From: Oscillospiraceae bacterium
GTDB taxonomy: Bacteria; Bacillota; Clostridia; Oscillospirales; Acutalibacteraceae
Assembly: GCA_015066465.1 (NCBI GenBank)
Contig: SVOI01000008.1
Coordinates: 1-64,000 of the forward strand
Direction of reading: 5' to 3'
Length of the DNA: 64,000 nucleotides
Below, piece after piece: positions 7,138 to 16,277 of this stretch. How positions within the stretch are numbered: the stretch's first letter is position 1; the number at the start of each line of letters is the position of its first letter. A model generated the notes under the pieces. The model saw nothing but the letters and a program-made list of their open reading frames with translations, made no database searches and was not told the DNA's origin. A program made the position numbers and the translations under genes.

Positions 7138-9375
7138 ATCTAACAATGAAAGTTGCTCTGCAGTGTCATCTGCACTGAGAGTCGCACCCGCTGCTGGCAA
7201 TGTCTTTGTTCTGTATCTGTAAGGCTTTGCGAATTCACCTTCAACATAAGGTCTTACACTCTGCACTTTGTGATATTTTTTAAGTGTCATTACATTAACA
7301 CCTGCAGTATCTTTAGTAGTTTTAATTGAAATTGAGCCAGTATTAACTAAAAGAACACGACCTGCAGTTGATGTGAGAACGTACTCAGCATCTTCTTTAA
7401 GGTAGAAAGCAGAAACCAACGGTGCTTTATCAGAATATGCTTTAATAAGCTTTTTACGATTTGTTTTTGTATCGTAGCCTTGCATATTGACCTTAGCAGC
7501 TTTACCATTCTCAAAGAAGAACATCATAAATCCGCTATAATCAGTTGTTACAATCATACAAACTGGTTTTTCATCTGCTTCGAACCCGAGTTTAGATGGT
7601 ACAAAGTCTCCTAAAACACTTGCTTTACTGTCTTCAAACTCACTTGCTTTTGATTTATAAACCTGACATTTATCAGTAAAGAAGAGAAGCTCTGCTTTGT
7701 TAGTTGTTTCAACAGTTGAAACTAACTCGTCGCCTTCTTTAAGCTTTTGTTCGCCACCCATTCTGAGTGAAAGTGGTGTAATCTTCTTGAAGTAACCATC
7801 TCTTGTAAAGAAAAGATGAACTGGATAATCTGGTACTTCTTCAACCTCTTCAACTTCTTCAATATCATCATAAATAATCTCGGTTCTTCTGTCTTTACCA
7901 TACTTTTCTGATACTTTAGTAAGCTCATCAACAATAATCTTTTTAACTCGTGATTTACTTGAAAGAATATCTTCCATATCTTCAATATCTTTTTTGAGTT
8001 GGTCAACATCCTCAAGTCTTTTAAGAATATATTGTTTATTGAGATGACGAAGTTTTATTTCTGCTACATACTCAGCCTGAATCTGATCAATACCAAAGCC
8101 AATCATCAAGTTTGGAACAACTTCTGCTTCTTCTTCAGTATTTCTGATAATTTTAATCGCTTTATCAATATCAAGAAGAATCTTTTTAAGACCTAAGAGT
8201 AAATGCAATTTATCTTTTGCTTTAGATAAATCAAAGAAAACACGTCTGTTAACACATTCTGTACGGAATGCAATCCACTCGGTTAAAATCTCTTTAACAC
8301 CCATTACTCTTGGCACGCCAGCAACAAGAATATTGAAGTTAGCTGAGAATGAATCTTCAAGTGGAGTCATTTTATAAAGACGCTTCATAAGTTTTTCAGC
8401 ATCTACACCACGTTTTAAGTCAATAGTAATCTTAAGACCAGACTTATCTGTTTCGTCACGTATATCACTGATTTCTTTTAAGGAACCCGCTTTAACCTTT
8501 TCAATTATCTTTTCAATAATCGCTTCACAGGTAGTAGTTGCAGGAATTTCAGTAATATCAATACAGTTACTTGATTTGTCATAACTATATTTTGCTCTTA
8601 ATTTAAGAGAACCACGACCAGTTTTATACACTTCTTCAAGTGCATTTCTGTCGTAAATCATCTGTGCACCACCGATAAAATCTGGTGCTTTGAGTGTTTC
8701 AAAAATATCAAAATCAGGATTTTTAATAATACCGATAGTTGTGTCACAAAGCTCTTTTAAGTTGAAAGAGCAGATATTACTTGCCATACCAACAGCGATA
8801 CCACTATTAGTATTAACAAGCACACTTGGGAATGATACTGGTAAAAGCGTAGGCTCTTTCATTGTGCTATCGTAGTTATCAACAAAATCAACTGTATCTT
8901 TATCAATATCATTAAAAAGCTCGTTACAGATGCTTTCAAGCTTTGCTTCAGTATAACGTGCAGCAGCATAAACCATATTTTTAGAATATGATTTACCGAA
9001 GTTACCTTTACTGTCAACATAAGGGTGTAAAAGTGTCTCGTTACCTCTTGAAAGACGAACCATTGTTTCATAAATTGCAGCATCACCGTGTGGGTTTAAT
9101 TGCATTGTTCTACCAACAATGTTAGCAGACTTAATTCTGCCACCATTTATAAGTCCCATTTTATACATAGTATAAAGAAGCTTACGGTGAGATGGCTTAA
9201 AACCATCTATCTCAGGAATAGCACGTGAAACAATAACGCTCATAGCATAAGGCATAAAGTTAGTTTCAAGAGTATCAGTAATCTGCTGACACACTACTTC
9301 ACCAGCACCGATAATATTAGCTGTAACTTCCTCTGTTTTATTAACCTCAGGAGTATCTTTTTTCTTTCTTGCCAT
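7135..9375 (-). CDS. parC: type IIA topoisomerase A subunit, ParC/GyrA family
   Basis: About 746 residues from the ATG at 9375, which has a GGGG site 8 nt upstream; a GTG three codons earlier sits directly against the ribosome site. The catalytic tyrosine is in AAARYTE (about residue 141). The C-terminal part forms a short beta-propeller without a clear GyrA box (QRRGGKG), which favours a topoisomerase IV-type or third-class enzyme over gyrase. The quinolone-contact segment reads NPHGDAAIYET, so the two positions that are Ser83 and Asp87 in E. coli GyrA are Ala and Glu. It lies 15 nt downstream of its B subunit. The family is certain; the choice of ParC over GyrA is not. Confidence 0.88.
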   Translation of the reverse strand: MARKKKDTPEVNKTEEVTANIIGAGEVVCQQITDTLETNFMPYAMSVIVSRAIPEIDGFKPSHRKLLYTMYKMGLINGGRIKSANIVGRTMQLNPHGDAAIYETMVRLSRGNETLLHPYVDSKGNFGKSYSKNMVYAAARYTEAKLESICNELFNDIDKDTVDFVDNYDSTMKEPTLLPVSFPSVLVNTNSGIAVGMASNICSFNLKELCDTTIGIIKNPDFDIFETLKAPDFIGGAQMIYDRNALEEVYKTGRGSLKLRAKYSYDKSSNCIDITEIPATTTCEAIIEKIIEKVKAGSLKEISDIRDETDKSGLKITIDLKRGVDAEKLMKRLYKMTPLEDSFSANFNILVAGVPRVMGVKEILTEWIAFRTECVNRRVFFDLSKAKDKLHLLLGLKKILLDIDKAIKIIRNTEEEAEVVPNLMIGFGIDQIQAEYVAEIKLRHLNKQYILKRLEDVDQLKKDIEDMEDILSSKSRVKKIIVDELTKVSEKYGKDRRTEIIYDDIEEVEEVEEVPDYPVHLFFTRDGYFKKITPLSLRMGGEQKLKEGDELVSTVETTNKAELLFFTDKCQVYKSKASEFEDSKASVLGDFVPSKLGFEADEKPVCMIVTTDYSGFMMFFFENGKAAKVNMQGYDTKTNRKKLIKAYSDKAPLVSAFYLKEDAEYVLTSTAGRVLLVNTGSISIKTTKDTAGVNVMTLKKYHKVQSVRPYVEGEFAKPYRYRTKTLPAAGATLSADDTAEQLSLLD

Positions 9376-9390
9376 TTGTTTCACCCCACC

Positions 9391-11391
9391 TTACGAAATA
9401 TCTGCAAGGTCAATATATAAATGACCATTTTCTGCAATATATTCTTTTCTGTCTGTAAGATTATCACCTAAGAGAAGCTCAAACTTCTCAGCAATTAATT
9501 CTTCAACATCATTTGGTTCTACTTTTATAAGTCTTCTTGTTTGTGGATTCATAGTTGTAAGCCACATCATATCAGCATCGTTTTCACCAAGACCCTTTGA
9601 ACGCTGAATTGTGTATTTAGCTTCGCCTATTTCAGCTAAAGCCATTGCTTTTTCTTTTTCTGTGTAAGCGAACCAGGTCTGACCTTTAGATGTAATCTCA
9701 TAAAGTGGTGATTCGGCAATAAACACCTTACCCTCTTTTAAAAGTGTAGGCATCAATCTATAAATCATTGTTAAAATAAGAGTTCTGATGTGGAATCCGT
9801 CAACGTCGGCATCAGTACAGATAATAATCTTACTCCAACGAAGATTTTCTAAACTAAAGAGAGATAACTCTTTGTTTGATTTTGATGAAACTTCAACACC
9901 GCAACCTAAAACTTTAATTAAATCAGTTATAATTTCACTTTTGAAAATTCTGTTGTAATCAAATTTAAGACAGTTAAGAATTTTACCACGAACAGGAATA
10001 ACTGCCTGGAATGACGAGTCACGAGCCTGTTTACAAGCACCGAGAGCAGAGTCACCCTCCACTATGAAGATTTCTCTTTCGTTAGGGTCTTTACTACGGC
10101 AATCAACAAATTTTTCGACACGTGAAGTCATATCATTTGAAGATGATAACGTCTTTTTGAGATTTAATCTTGTAGTTTCAGCCTTAATTCTTGAGCGCAT
10201 ATTTATAAGCACTTGCTCACAAATTTTGTCTGCATCAAGCTTATTTTCAATAAAGTAAATTTCAAGTTGATGACGGATAAACTCTGTCATAGCATCCTGA
10301 ATAAATTTATTTGTTATAGCCTTTTTAGTCTGGTTTTCGTAAGAAGTCTGTGTTGAGAATGAAGAAATAACAAGCACAAGACAGTCTTCAACGTCCTGAA
10401 AACTAATTTTAGCATCTGTTTTTAAATATTTGCTATTTTGTTTAAGATAAGCATCAATCTGTGCTACGAAAGCACTTTTAACAGCCTTTTCAGGAGCACC
10501 ACCATATTCAAGCCAACTTGAGTTATGATAATACTCTTTTAACTGCTTTTTGTTTGAGAAACAAAGAGCAATATTCATTTTTAATTTATAATCCGGCTTG
10601 TCCGCACGGTCTCTACCCTTTCTTTCTGCTTGCCAGAACTGAACTGTGCTAAGACCGTCTTCGCCAATAAATTCATTAACGTAGTCAACGATACCATTGT
10701 TATAAACAAATTCAAAAGTTTCAAACTTAGTTTCGGTAAGTTGATTTTTAAGAATAAATTTTACCCCAGCGTTAACAACAGATTGTCTTTTTAAAACATC
10801 TTGAAAATACTCAAGAGGAACGTCAATATCTGTAAACACCTTTAAATCAGGACGCCATTTAATTCTTGAACCAGTGTCTTTTTTATCATAAGGTGTTTTT
10901 TTCATATCGCCATCGATTTCACCGCTTTTAAATGAAAGCTCGTAGCAATATCCACCAGTATGAATTTCTGCTTCCATATATTCAGATGCGTATTGTGTAG
11001 CACAAAGACCAAGACCATTAAGACCTAACGAAAACTCATAACTACCACCATCATTGGTGTTATATTTACCACCAGCATAAAGGTCGCAGAAAACAAGCTC
11101 CCAGTTATAACAATCTTCTTTCTTATTATAATCAACAGGAATACCACGACCGAAGTCCTGAACTTCAATTGATTTATCTAAAAATTTTGTAACAACAATT
11201 TTGTTACCATAGCCTTCACGTGCTTCGTCAATTGAGTTAGAGATAATTTCAAAAATAGAGTGTTCACAACCCTCAAGACCATCAGAACCAAAAATAACCG
11301 CTGGTCTCTTACGGACTCTGTCCGCACCCTTTAATTTTGAAATACTTTCATTACCATAACTCTGTTGTGTTTCGTTTTTTGCTTTTGCCAT
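9391..11391 (-). CDS. parE: type IIA topoisomerase B subunit, ParE/GyrB family
   Basis: The start is set at the ATG at 11391 (MAKAKNETQ), giving about 666 residues; longer readings lack a ribosome site and extend into the promoter. The GHKL ATPase has the Mg-binding Asn in IISNSIDEA, the DFGRGIPV box and the glycine lid SLGLNGLGL, which is usually SGGLHGVG. The TOPRIM domain has VEGDSALGACKQARD (usually EGDSAGGSAKQ) and CTDADVDGFHI. These substitutions mark a divergent clade found in Clostridia beside standard gyrase. Together with the A subunit it passes DNA duplexes to relax or decatenate chromosomes. Confidence 0.88.
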   Translation of the reverse strand: MAKAKNETQQSYGNESISKLKGADRVRKRPAVIFGSDGLEGCEHSIFEIISNSIDEAREGYGNKIVVTKFLDKSIEVQDFGRGIPVDYNKKEDCYNWELVFCDLYAGGKYNTNDGGSYEFSLGLNGLGLCATQYASEYMEAEIHTGGYCYELSFKSGEIDGDMKKTPYDKKDTGSRIKWRPDLKVFTDIDVPLEYFQDVLKRQSVVNAGVKFILKNQLTETKFETFEFVYNNGIVDYVNEFIGEDGLSTVQFWQAERKGRDRADKPDYKLKMNIALCFSNKKQLKEYYHNSSWLEYGGAPEKAVKSAFVAQIDAYLKQNSKYLKTDAKISFQDVEDCLVLVISSFSTQTSYENQTKKAITNKFIQDAMTEFIRHQLEIYFIENKLDADKICEQVLINMRSRIKAETTRLNLKKTLSSSNDMTSRVEKFVDCRSKDPNEREIFIVEGDSALGACKQARDSSFQAVIPVRGKILNCLKFDYNRIFKSEIITDLIKVLGCGVEVSSKSNKELSLFSLENLRWSKIIICTDADVDGFHIRTLILTMIYRLMPTLLKEGKVFIAESPLYEITSKGQTWFAYTEKEKAMALAEIGEAKYTIQRSKGLGENDADMMWLTTMNPQTRRLIKVEPNDVEELIAEKFELLLGDNLTDRKEYIAENGHLYIDLADIS

Positions 11392-11454
11392 TTTATTACC
11401 TGACCTTTCAAAAATCACGAATAATATACCATTATTTGTTATTAAACCTATTAT

Positions 11455-11482
11455 ATTATACAAGATATTGTAATTTAGTCAA
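11455..11482 (-). promoter_or_regulatory. promoter of parE-parC
   Basis: TTGACT and TATAAT are separated by 16 nt on the minus strand, about 65 nt ahead of the parE start at 11391. Longer upstream parE starts would overlap this promoter. Confidence 0.65.
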
Positions 11483-11534
11483 GATTTTTTTAAATTTTGC
11501 ATAGATTTAGGTAGAATGGATGTGATAAACTTTG

Positions 11535-12107
11535 ATGAATTATATATGGGTAATAATAATTATTTTCTCATTTTTCTCTGCAATTGCTACAAATAATATG
11601 TCTACGCTTTCAACTTCTGTAATATCTGGTGGTAGTGATGCAATAACCCTTGTTGTAAAACTTACAGGTGTTATATGCTTTTGGAATGGAATTATGGCAA
11701 TCGCTGAAAAAGGCGGTTTCACAAGTATTCTCTGTAAACTTTTTCAACCAGTTTTAAAATTGTTATTCCCAACAATAAAAGATAAAAAAACCAAAGATGC
11801 CATTTCTATGAATATAACTGCAAACATTTTAGGTTTAGGGAATGCAGCAACACCACTCGGTTTAGAAGCAATGAAAAGAATGCAAGAAAACAATTTAAAT
11901 AAAGATATTGCAACAGACAATATGGTAAGATTTGTCGTAATAAACACTGCCGCACTTCATTTGATACCAACAAGTATAGCTTTCTTAAGACAGGATTACG
12001 GAAGCGAAAACCCGATGGAAATTATGCTACCAGCACTAATAACGTCAGTTTTAAGCCTTACTGTCGGAATAACTCTTACTTTTCTTTTAAAGAAGGTTTT
12101 TAAATGA
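11535..12107 (+). CDS. spmA: spore maturation protein A
   Basis: The roughly 190-residue polytopic membrane protein carries the nucleoside-recognition (Gate) fold with VKLTGVICFWNGIMAIAEKGG near the N-terminus and NMVRFVVINTAALHLIPT later, both typical of SpmA. In Bacillus spmA/spmB mutants fail to dehydrate the spore core fully. The ATG at 11535 is chosen over the adjacent TTG. Its stop overlaps the spmB start by 4 nt (ATGA), showing translational coupling. The pair is evidence that the organism or its ancestors sporulate. Confidence 0.92.
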   Translation: MNYIWVIIIIFSFFSAIATNNMSTLSTSVISGGSDAITLVVKLTGVICFWNGIMAIAEKGGFTSILCKLFQPVLKLLFPTIKDKKTKDAISMNITANILGLGNAATPLGLEAMKRMQENNLNKDIATDNMVRFVVINTAALHLIPTSIAFLRQDYGSENPMEIMLPALITSVLSLTVGITLTFLLKKVFK

Positions 12108-12625
12108 TAAATTTTACAGATTTTATTTTACCAGCTATTGTTACAATTATAATTATATTTGGTGCAATAAAAGGAATTAACGTATTTGATACGTTTTTAG
12201 ATGGTGCTAAAAGTGGTTTTAAAACTGTTTTAGGAATTGCACCACCACTTATTGCACTTATTGTTGCAGTTAATATGTTAAAAAGTTCTGGTGGACTTAA
12301 TATAATTACAGATTTTCTTTCACCGATAGCTTCAATTTTAAAAATTCCGAAAGAAGTTACGCCATTAATGATTTTATCCCCTGTTTCTGGTAGTGGTGCT
12401 ATTACAATATTTGAAAGCATTTTAAAAGATTTTGGACCCGATTCTTTTGTTGGTAGAACTGCTTCTGTTATGATGGGTTCAACTGAAACCACGTTTTACG
12501 CTACTACACTTTATTATGGTTCTTGTAACATAAAAAAAACACGACACACATTACCTTGTGCAATATGTGCCGATATAGTAAGCTTTATTTTTTCTGCAAG
12601 AGCAATAGAATTATTCCTTGAGTAA
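12104..12625 (+). CDS. spmB: spore maturation protein B
   Basis: The 173-residue partner of SpmA is also polytopic, with FDTFLDGAKSGFKTVLGIAP near the N-terminus and GSTETTFYATTLYYGS near the C-terminus, which are SpmB signatures. It acts with SpmA in the forespore membrane or spore core dehydration. It converges with radC and overlaps its 3' end by 15 nt. Confidence 0.92.
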   Translation: MINFTDFILPAIVTIIIIFGAIKGINVFDTFLDGAKSGFKTVLGIAPPLIALIVAVNMLKSSGGLNIITDFLSPIASILKIPKEVTPLMILSPVSGSGAITIFESILKDFGPDSFVGRTASVMMGSTETTFYATTLYYGSCNIKKTRHTLPCAICADIVSFIFSARAIELFLE

Positions 12626-13333
12626 CCCTCCAAATAAATTTGCATATTGAGATTGATTACGCATTGAATAATGAGAATTTTCTCCGATTATAACATGGTC
12701 AATTAATTCAACACCAATTTTTCTGAGTGTTACAGAAATATTGAACGTTGTGTCAATATCCGCACCCGATGGGGTCGGGTCACCATTTGGATGATTATGA
12801 GCAAGAACAATTAAAGAGGCATCACAGTCAATAACATAACCAAGTAAATTTTTGACATCAAACTCAACCTTAGTTGTATCACCTTCTGAAATAAATTCAA
12901 CAAATTTCAAATGCATCATAGAATCAAAACAAAGAAGCAAAAAGCGTTCTATTGATTCATTAATATAATGAGATTTGATTAAATCTATAATTTCCGAACT
13001 ATTGAGATAAGGTGTCTTTTTAATGTTACCTTCTTTTAAAACTCTTACACACAACTCACCCAATGAAGTGAGCATAACCGCAGTATTATCGCCAACACCG
13101 GAAACTTTTTTCAATTCTTTTGGTGAAGCTTTTACAACACCTGCAAGACTACCAAATCTATTCAATAAATTATGTGCCAATTCGTTTGTATCTTCACGAG
13201 GTATCGAATAAAAGAGTAACAACTCGAGAAGTCTATGGTCCTCGAGTTGTTCAAAACCGTTTTTTAAAACATTTTCACGTACTCTTTCACGGTGACCTGC
13301 ATGAACACTCTTTTTAGTATTCTGACTACTCAT
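12611..13333 (-). CDS. radC: RadC-family (JAMM/MPN) protein
   Basis: The 240-residue protein has an N-terminal helix-hairpin-helix region (LKKVSGVGDNTA) and a C-terminal JAMM metal site with HNHPNGDPTPSGAD. Despite the name, a role in DNA repair is not established for this family. The ATG has GGAGA 5 nt upstream. It sits next to metK on the same strand with only 23 nt between, so co-transcription is likely. Confidence 0.92.
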   Translation of the reverse strand: MSSQNTKKSVHAGHRERVRENVLKNGFEQLEDHRLLELLLFYSIPREDTNELAHNLLNRFGSLAGVVKASPKELKKVSGVGDNTAVMLTSLGELCVRVLKEGNIKKTPYLNSSEIIDLIKSHYINESIERFLLLCFDSMMHLKFVEFISEGDTTKVEFDVKNLLGYVIDCDASLIVLAHNHPNGDPTPSGADIDTTFNISVTLRKIGVELIDHVIIGENSHYSMRNQSQYANLFGGLLKE

Positions 13334-13356
13334 ACAATCTCCAGAAAAAATATTAA

Positions 13357-14541
13357 TTAAACGTTTGCAGCTTTTTTAAGAGTTTCTGCCATATCTGTCT
13401 TTTCCCAGGCAACATCTAAGTCAATTCTGCCCATATGACCATATGCAGCAAGCTGTCTGTATTGTGGCTTTCTTAATTGAAGCTTTTCAATAATTGCTGC
13501 AGGACGTAAATCGAAGTTAGCATTAACAATATCTTCAAGCTGTGCATCACTGATTTTACCAGTACCGAATGTATCAACACGAACTGAAAGTGGTCTCGCA
13601 ACACCAATTGCATAAGCTAATTGAATTTCACATTTATCAGCAAGACCTGCAGTAACAATGTTTTTAGCAACATATCTTGCAGCGTAAGCAGCACTTCTGT
13701 CAACTTTTGTTGGGTCCTTACCAGAGAAAGCACCACCGCCGTGGCGTGAATAGCCACCATATGTATCAACAATGATTTTTCTACCTGTAAGACCACTATC
13801 ACCAACAGGACCACCAATTACGAAGTTACCAGTTGGGTTAACGTAGAATTTTGTGTTATCATCAAGATATTTTTCTGGAATGATTGGTTTAATAACATTC
13901 TCAATAATATCTTTACGAAGAACTTCAATATCCATTGGGTCGTGCTGAGAAGAAACAACAACAGCTTCAACTCTTACAGGATTATCATTATCATCATATT
14001 CAACTGTAACTTGACTCTTACCATCAGGACGAAGATATGTTAAAGTACCATTTTTTCTTACGTCAGTAAGACGACGAGCTAATTTGTGAGCCAAAGAAAT
14101 AGGAAGTGGCATAAGCTCTTCAGTATCATTACAAGCAAAGCCGAACATCATACCCTGGTCACCAGCACCATGAAGGTTATAAGGGTCGTTTTCACCATCT
14201 TTTAACTCAAGTGACTTATCAACACCCATTGAAATATCAGTTGATTGTTTATCAATAGTAGTCATAACAGCACAAGTATTGCCATCAAAACCGCAATTAG
14301 GATTATCAAAACCAATATCACAAACAGTTTTTCTGATAACTGCTGGGAAATCAATCTGAGCAGTAGTGGTAATTTCACCCATCACAGTAACAACACCAGT
14401 TGTGCAGGTTGTTTCGCAAGCAACTCTTGCTTCCTTATCTAGCGCTAAAATTGCATCTAAAATTGCATCAGAAACGCAGTCACAGACTTTATCTGGATGA
14501 CCTTCAGTAACTGATTCAGATGTAAAAAATCTTCTTGCCAT
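13357..14541 (-). CDS. metK: S-adenosylmethionine synthetase
   Basis: The 394-residue protein has the MetK motifs EGHPDK near the N-terminus, [12 protein letters not shown] in the middle and [15 protein letters not shown] as the phosphate loop. It makes SAM from methionine and ATP in the cytoplasm. GGAGG lies upstream of the ATG. Its leader is short, and I see no SAM riboswitch or T-box in it, so it appears to be expressed constitutively from the near-consensus promoter at 14593-14621. Confidence 0.97.
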   Translation of the reverse strand: MARRFFTSESVTEGHPDKVCDCVSDAILDAILALDKEARVACETTCTTGVVTVMGEITTTAQIDFPAVIRKTVCDIGFDNPNCGFDGNTCAVMTTIDKQSTDISMGVDKSLELKDGENDPYNLHGAGDQGMMFGFACNDTEELMPLPISLAHKLARRLTDVRKNGTLTYLRPDGKSQVTVEYDDNDNPVRVEAVVVSSQHDPMDIEVLRKDIIENVIKPIIPEKYLDDNTKFYVNPTGNFVIGGPVGDSGLTGRKIIVDTYGGYSRHGGGAFSGKDPTKVDRSAAYAARYVAKNIVTAGLADKCEIQLAYAIGVARPLSVRVDTFGTGKISDAQLEDIVNANFDLRPAAIIEKLQLRKPQYRQLAAYGHMGRIDLDVAWEKTDMAETLKKAANV

Positions 14542-14592
14542 AAAAAAACCTCCAAATATGACAATTTTTTATGTATGTCAAAACCATTTGAT

Positions 14593-14621
14593 ATTTTACA
14601 CCAATACTCGCACATTGTCAA
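14593..14621 (-). promoter_or_regulatory. strong sigma-A promoter of metK
   Basis: TTGACA and TAAAAT are separated by 17 nt on the minus strand, about 50 nt upstream of the metK ATG. Confidence 0.75.
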
Positions 14622-14628
14622 GGTATTA

Positions 14629-14662
14629 AAAAACAAGAAGCAACTTAATGCTCCTTGTTTTT
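14629..14662 (-). terminator. terminator of mazF
   Basis: A 13-14-bp stem with one mismatch (14629-14642 with 14649-14662) lies 2 nt past the mazF stop and ends in a T-run on the minus strand. Confidence 0.8.
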
Positions 14663-14664
14663 AA

Positions 14665-15018
14665 TCAGATATTATCAAATAATCCAAAGCTTACAGATAA
14701 AGCTTTATCTATTCTATCCATATCATTTTCAGGTAAATTACCCATTCGCTCTTTAAGCCGTTGTTTATCAAGAGTCCTTATTTGCTCAAGCAGAACTATT
14801 GAGTCTTTTGAAAGCCCACAGCTGTTTGCATCAACACTGATATGAGTCGGTAAATTTGTTTTAAATTTCTGACTCGTTATAGCAGCCGCAATAACCGTGG
14901 GGCTATATTTATTCCCAACATTATTCTGAACAATAAGTACAGGTCTCACTCCACCCTGCTCTGAACCTACAACAGGACTTAAATCTGCATAATAAATTTC
15001 GCCTCTTTTAATAGTCAC
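14665..15018 (-). CDS. mazF: MazF/PemK-family mRNA endoribonuclease toxin
   Basis: The 117-residue protein has the MazF pattern: [20 protein letters not shown] at the N-terminus, RPVLIVQNN, and the late [14 protein letters not shown]. It matches the Bacillus NdoA/EndoA type, which cleaves single-stranded mRNA at specific sites. The start is GTG with GGAG upstream. No antitoxin gene (MazE/EndoAI) precedes it, and no reading frame of suitable type lies between it and the next gene upstream, so the toxin appears to be alone. A pair of direct repeats upstream may be its control region. Confidence 0.9.
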   Translation of the reverse strand: MTIKRGEIYYADLSPVVGSEQGGVRPVLIVQNNVGNKYSPTVIAAAITSQKFKTNLPTHISVDANSCGLSKDSIVLLEQIRTLDKQRLKERMGNLPENDMDRIDKALSVSFGLFDNI

Positions 15019-15036
15019 TTTATCACTCTCCGATGT

Positions 15037-15116
15037 GTTGTTTTCACATCCCTATTTTTGACTGATTTTACAAAAATAATCATAAAAAGTGAAGGTTGTT
15101 TTAACGTCCCTATTTT
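15037..15116. repeat. 22-bp direct repeat upstream of mazF
   Basis: Two 22-nt copies at 15037-15058 and 15095-15116 differ at two positions; both contain GTTGTTTT and TCCCTATTTT. The 58-nt period spans the likely mazF promoter region, so they may be binding sites for a regulator. Confidence 0.55.
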
Positions 15117-15159
15117 ATTATATTAAATCCACGCCTAAAGGTTAAAATTTTAAAATAAA

Positions 15160-15183
15160 AAACCACCGCAAAAGCGATGGTTT
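15160..15183 (-). terminator. terminator of LRR gene
   Basis: A 10-bp stem with one mismatch and an AAAA loop is followed by TTTTTTATTTT on the minus strand, 7 nt past the LRR gene stop. Confidence 0.8.
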
Positions 15184-15189
15184 CGAAAA

Positions 15190-16080
15190 TCATTCAAGTT
15201 CAACTTTAAACTCATAACCAAGAGCAACGGTTTCTGCAACAGTACCTGATTTACAAACAATAGTTAAATCTTTACTACAACCAGCAAAAGCCTGTTGACC
15301 AATAACTGTAACTGACTCTGGAATTTTGAGTTTTTTGAGTGAAGTACAGTTTGCAAAAGCATTTGCACCAATAGTAGTTGTGTTTGCAGACAATGAAATA
15401 TTTGAAAGTGAAACACAGTTTTCAAAAACTGATTCACCAATATCTACATAATTTGTACCAAGAAAATAAACAGTTTTTAAAGACTGACAGTTATTAAAAG
15501 CCGCAGTATTAATATGAGTAACAGTTTTTGGTATGTAAACGCTTGTTATTTTCTGATTTTTAAAACAAGCACTACCGATAGTTGTAACGTTAAAACCTGC
15601 AACAGTTTCAGGAATACTCGGTGACATATCGCTACCGATATATTTTGTTAAAGTAACCTCTTCGTTTTCCTTATCAACTTTGTATTGATAATCAACCATT
15701 TCAACACGATTTGATTGAGTTGAAGGCTCTGTTTCAACTGGTTTGGTAGGAATAGTCTGTGGTACGTAATCACTTGGATAAACATAGCTGATTATAATAT
15801 TAGGACTGGTAGGCACCACTGGTACTGTCGTAGCAGTCGGGTCTTCAGTAGAAAGCTCTGTTTCACTGGATAACTCCTGTGAATTAAGATAAGCTTCCCA
15901 ATCGAAAGCAGAAACAGTTTCAAGTGGCTGAGTTGGAAATAATGTAGTGCTAAGAGCAGATAACGTTGTTGTAGGCACTACCTGAGAATCATCAGTTTTA
16001 AAAATACTTACAGTTGCAATAGATGCTATAAGAACAAAAGTTACTGCAATAGCAGCAATAATTTTGGTTGATTTTTTCAT
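15190..16080 (-). CDS. secreted BspA-like leucine-rich-repeat protein
   Basis: The 296-residue protein begins with a basic N-terminus and one hydrophobic segment (about 7-27), either a signal peptide or a signal anchor. A Ser/Thr/Pro-rich spacer runs to about 130. After a short segment (VDYQYKVDKENEEVTLTKYIG) come about five LRR_5 repeats of roughly 23 residues, with CFKNQKITSVYIP, AFNNCQSLKTVYF and AFANCTSLKKLKIP. Such domains mediate adhesion or protein binding at the cell surface. No LPXTG or docking domain follows. The repeat count is small compared with most BspA proteins. Confidence 0.85.
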   Translation of the reverse strand: MKKSTKIIAAIAVTFVLIASIATVSIFKTDDSQVVPTTTLSALSTTLFPTQPLETVSAFDWEAYLNSQELSSETELSTEDPTATTVPVVPTSPNIIISYVYPSDYVPQTIPTKPVETEPSTQSNRVEMVDYQYKVDKENEEVTLTKYIGSDMSPSIPETVAGFNVTTIGSACFKNQKITSVYIPKTVTHINTAAFNNCQSLKTVYFLGTNYVDIGESVFENCVSLSNISLSANTTTIGANAFANCTSLKKLKIPESVTVIGQQAFAGCSKDLTIVCKSGTVAETVALGYEFKVELE

Positions 16081-16216
16081 ATAAATTCCCTCGAAAAAAA
16101 TTTGTCAAAAAATATACTTTGTAATTATACAATAAACTGACAGAAAAGTATATAGTGTTTTTTTACCAAATTGTTAATTAATTATTTCTACAATATGCTA
16201 AAAATACACTGTTAAC

Positions 16217-16245
16217 TTGTAAAAACCACAACAATGTGTTAGAAT
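16217..16245 (+). promoter_or_regulatory. promoter of GH13 gene
   Basis: TTGTAA and TAGAAT are separated by 17 nt, about 33 nt ahead of the ATG at 16278. An upstream in-frame start at 16236 falls inside this promoter and is therefore unlikely. Confidence 0.6.
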
Positions 16246-16277
16246 GTTTTCAAATATTTAAAGTGAGGTATTTTGTT

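Noticed and set aside
12100-12492. 130-codon minus-strand frame opposite spmB
   Set aside because: It lies fully antisense to a well-conserved spmB and has no ribosome site or recognisable motif.
14542-14640. SAM riboswitch or T-box ahead of metK
   Set aside because: The leader is only about 50 nt from the promoter and has no long-range stems or T-box motif.
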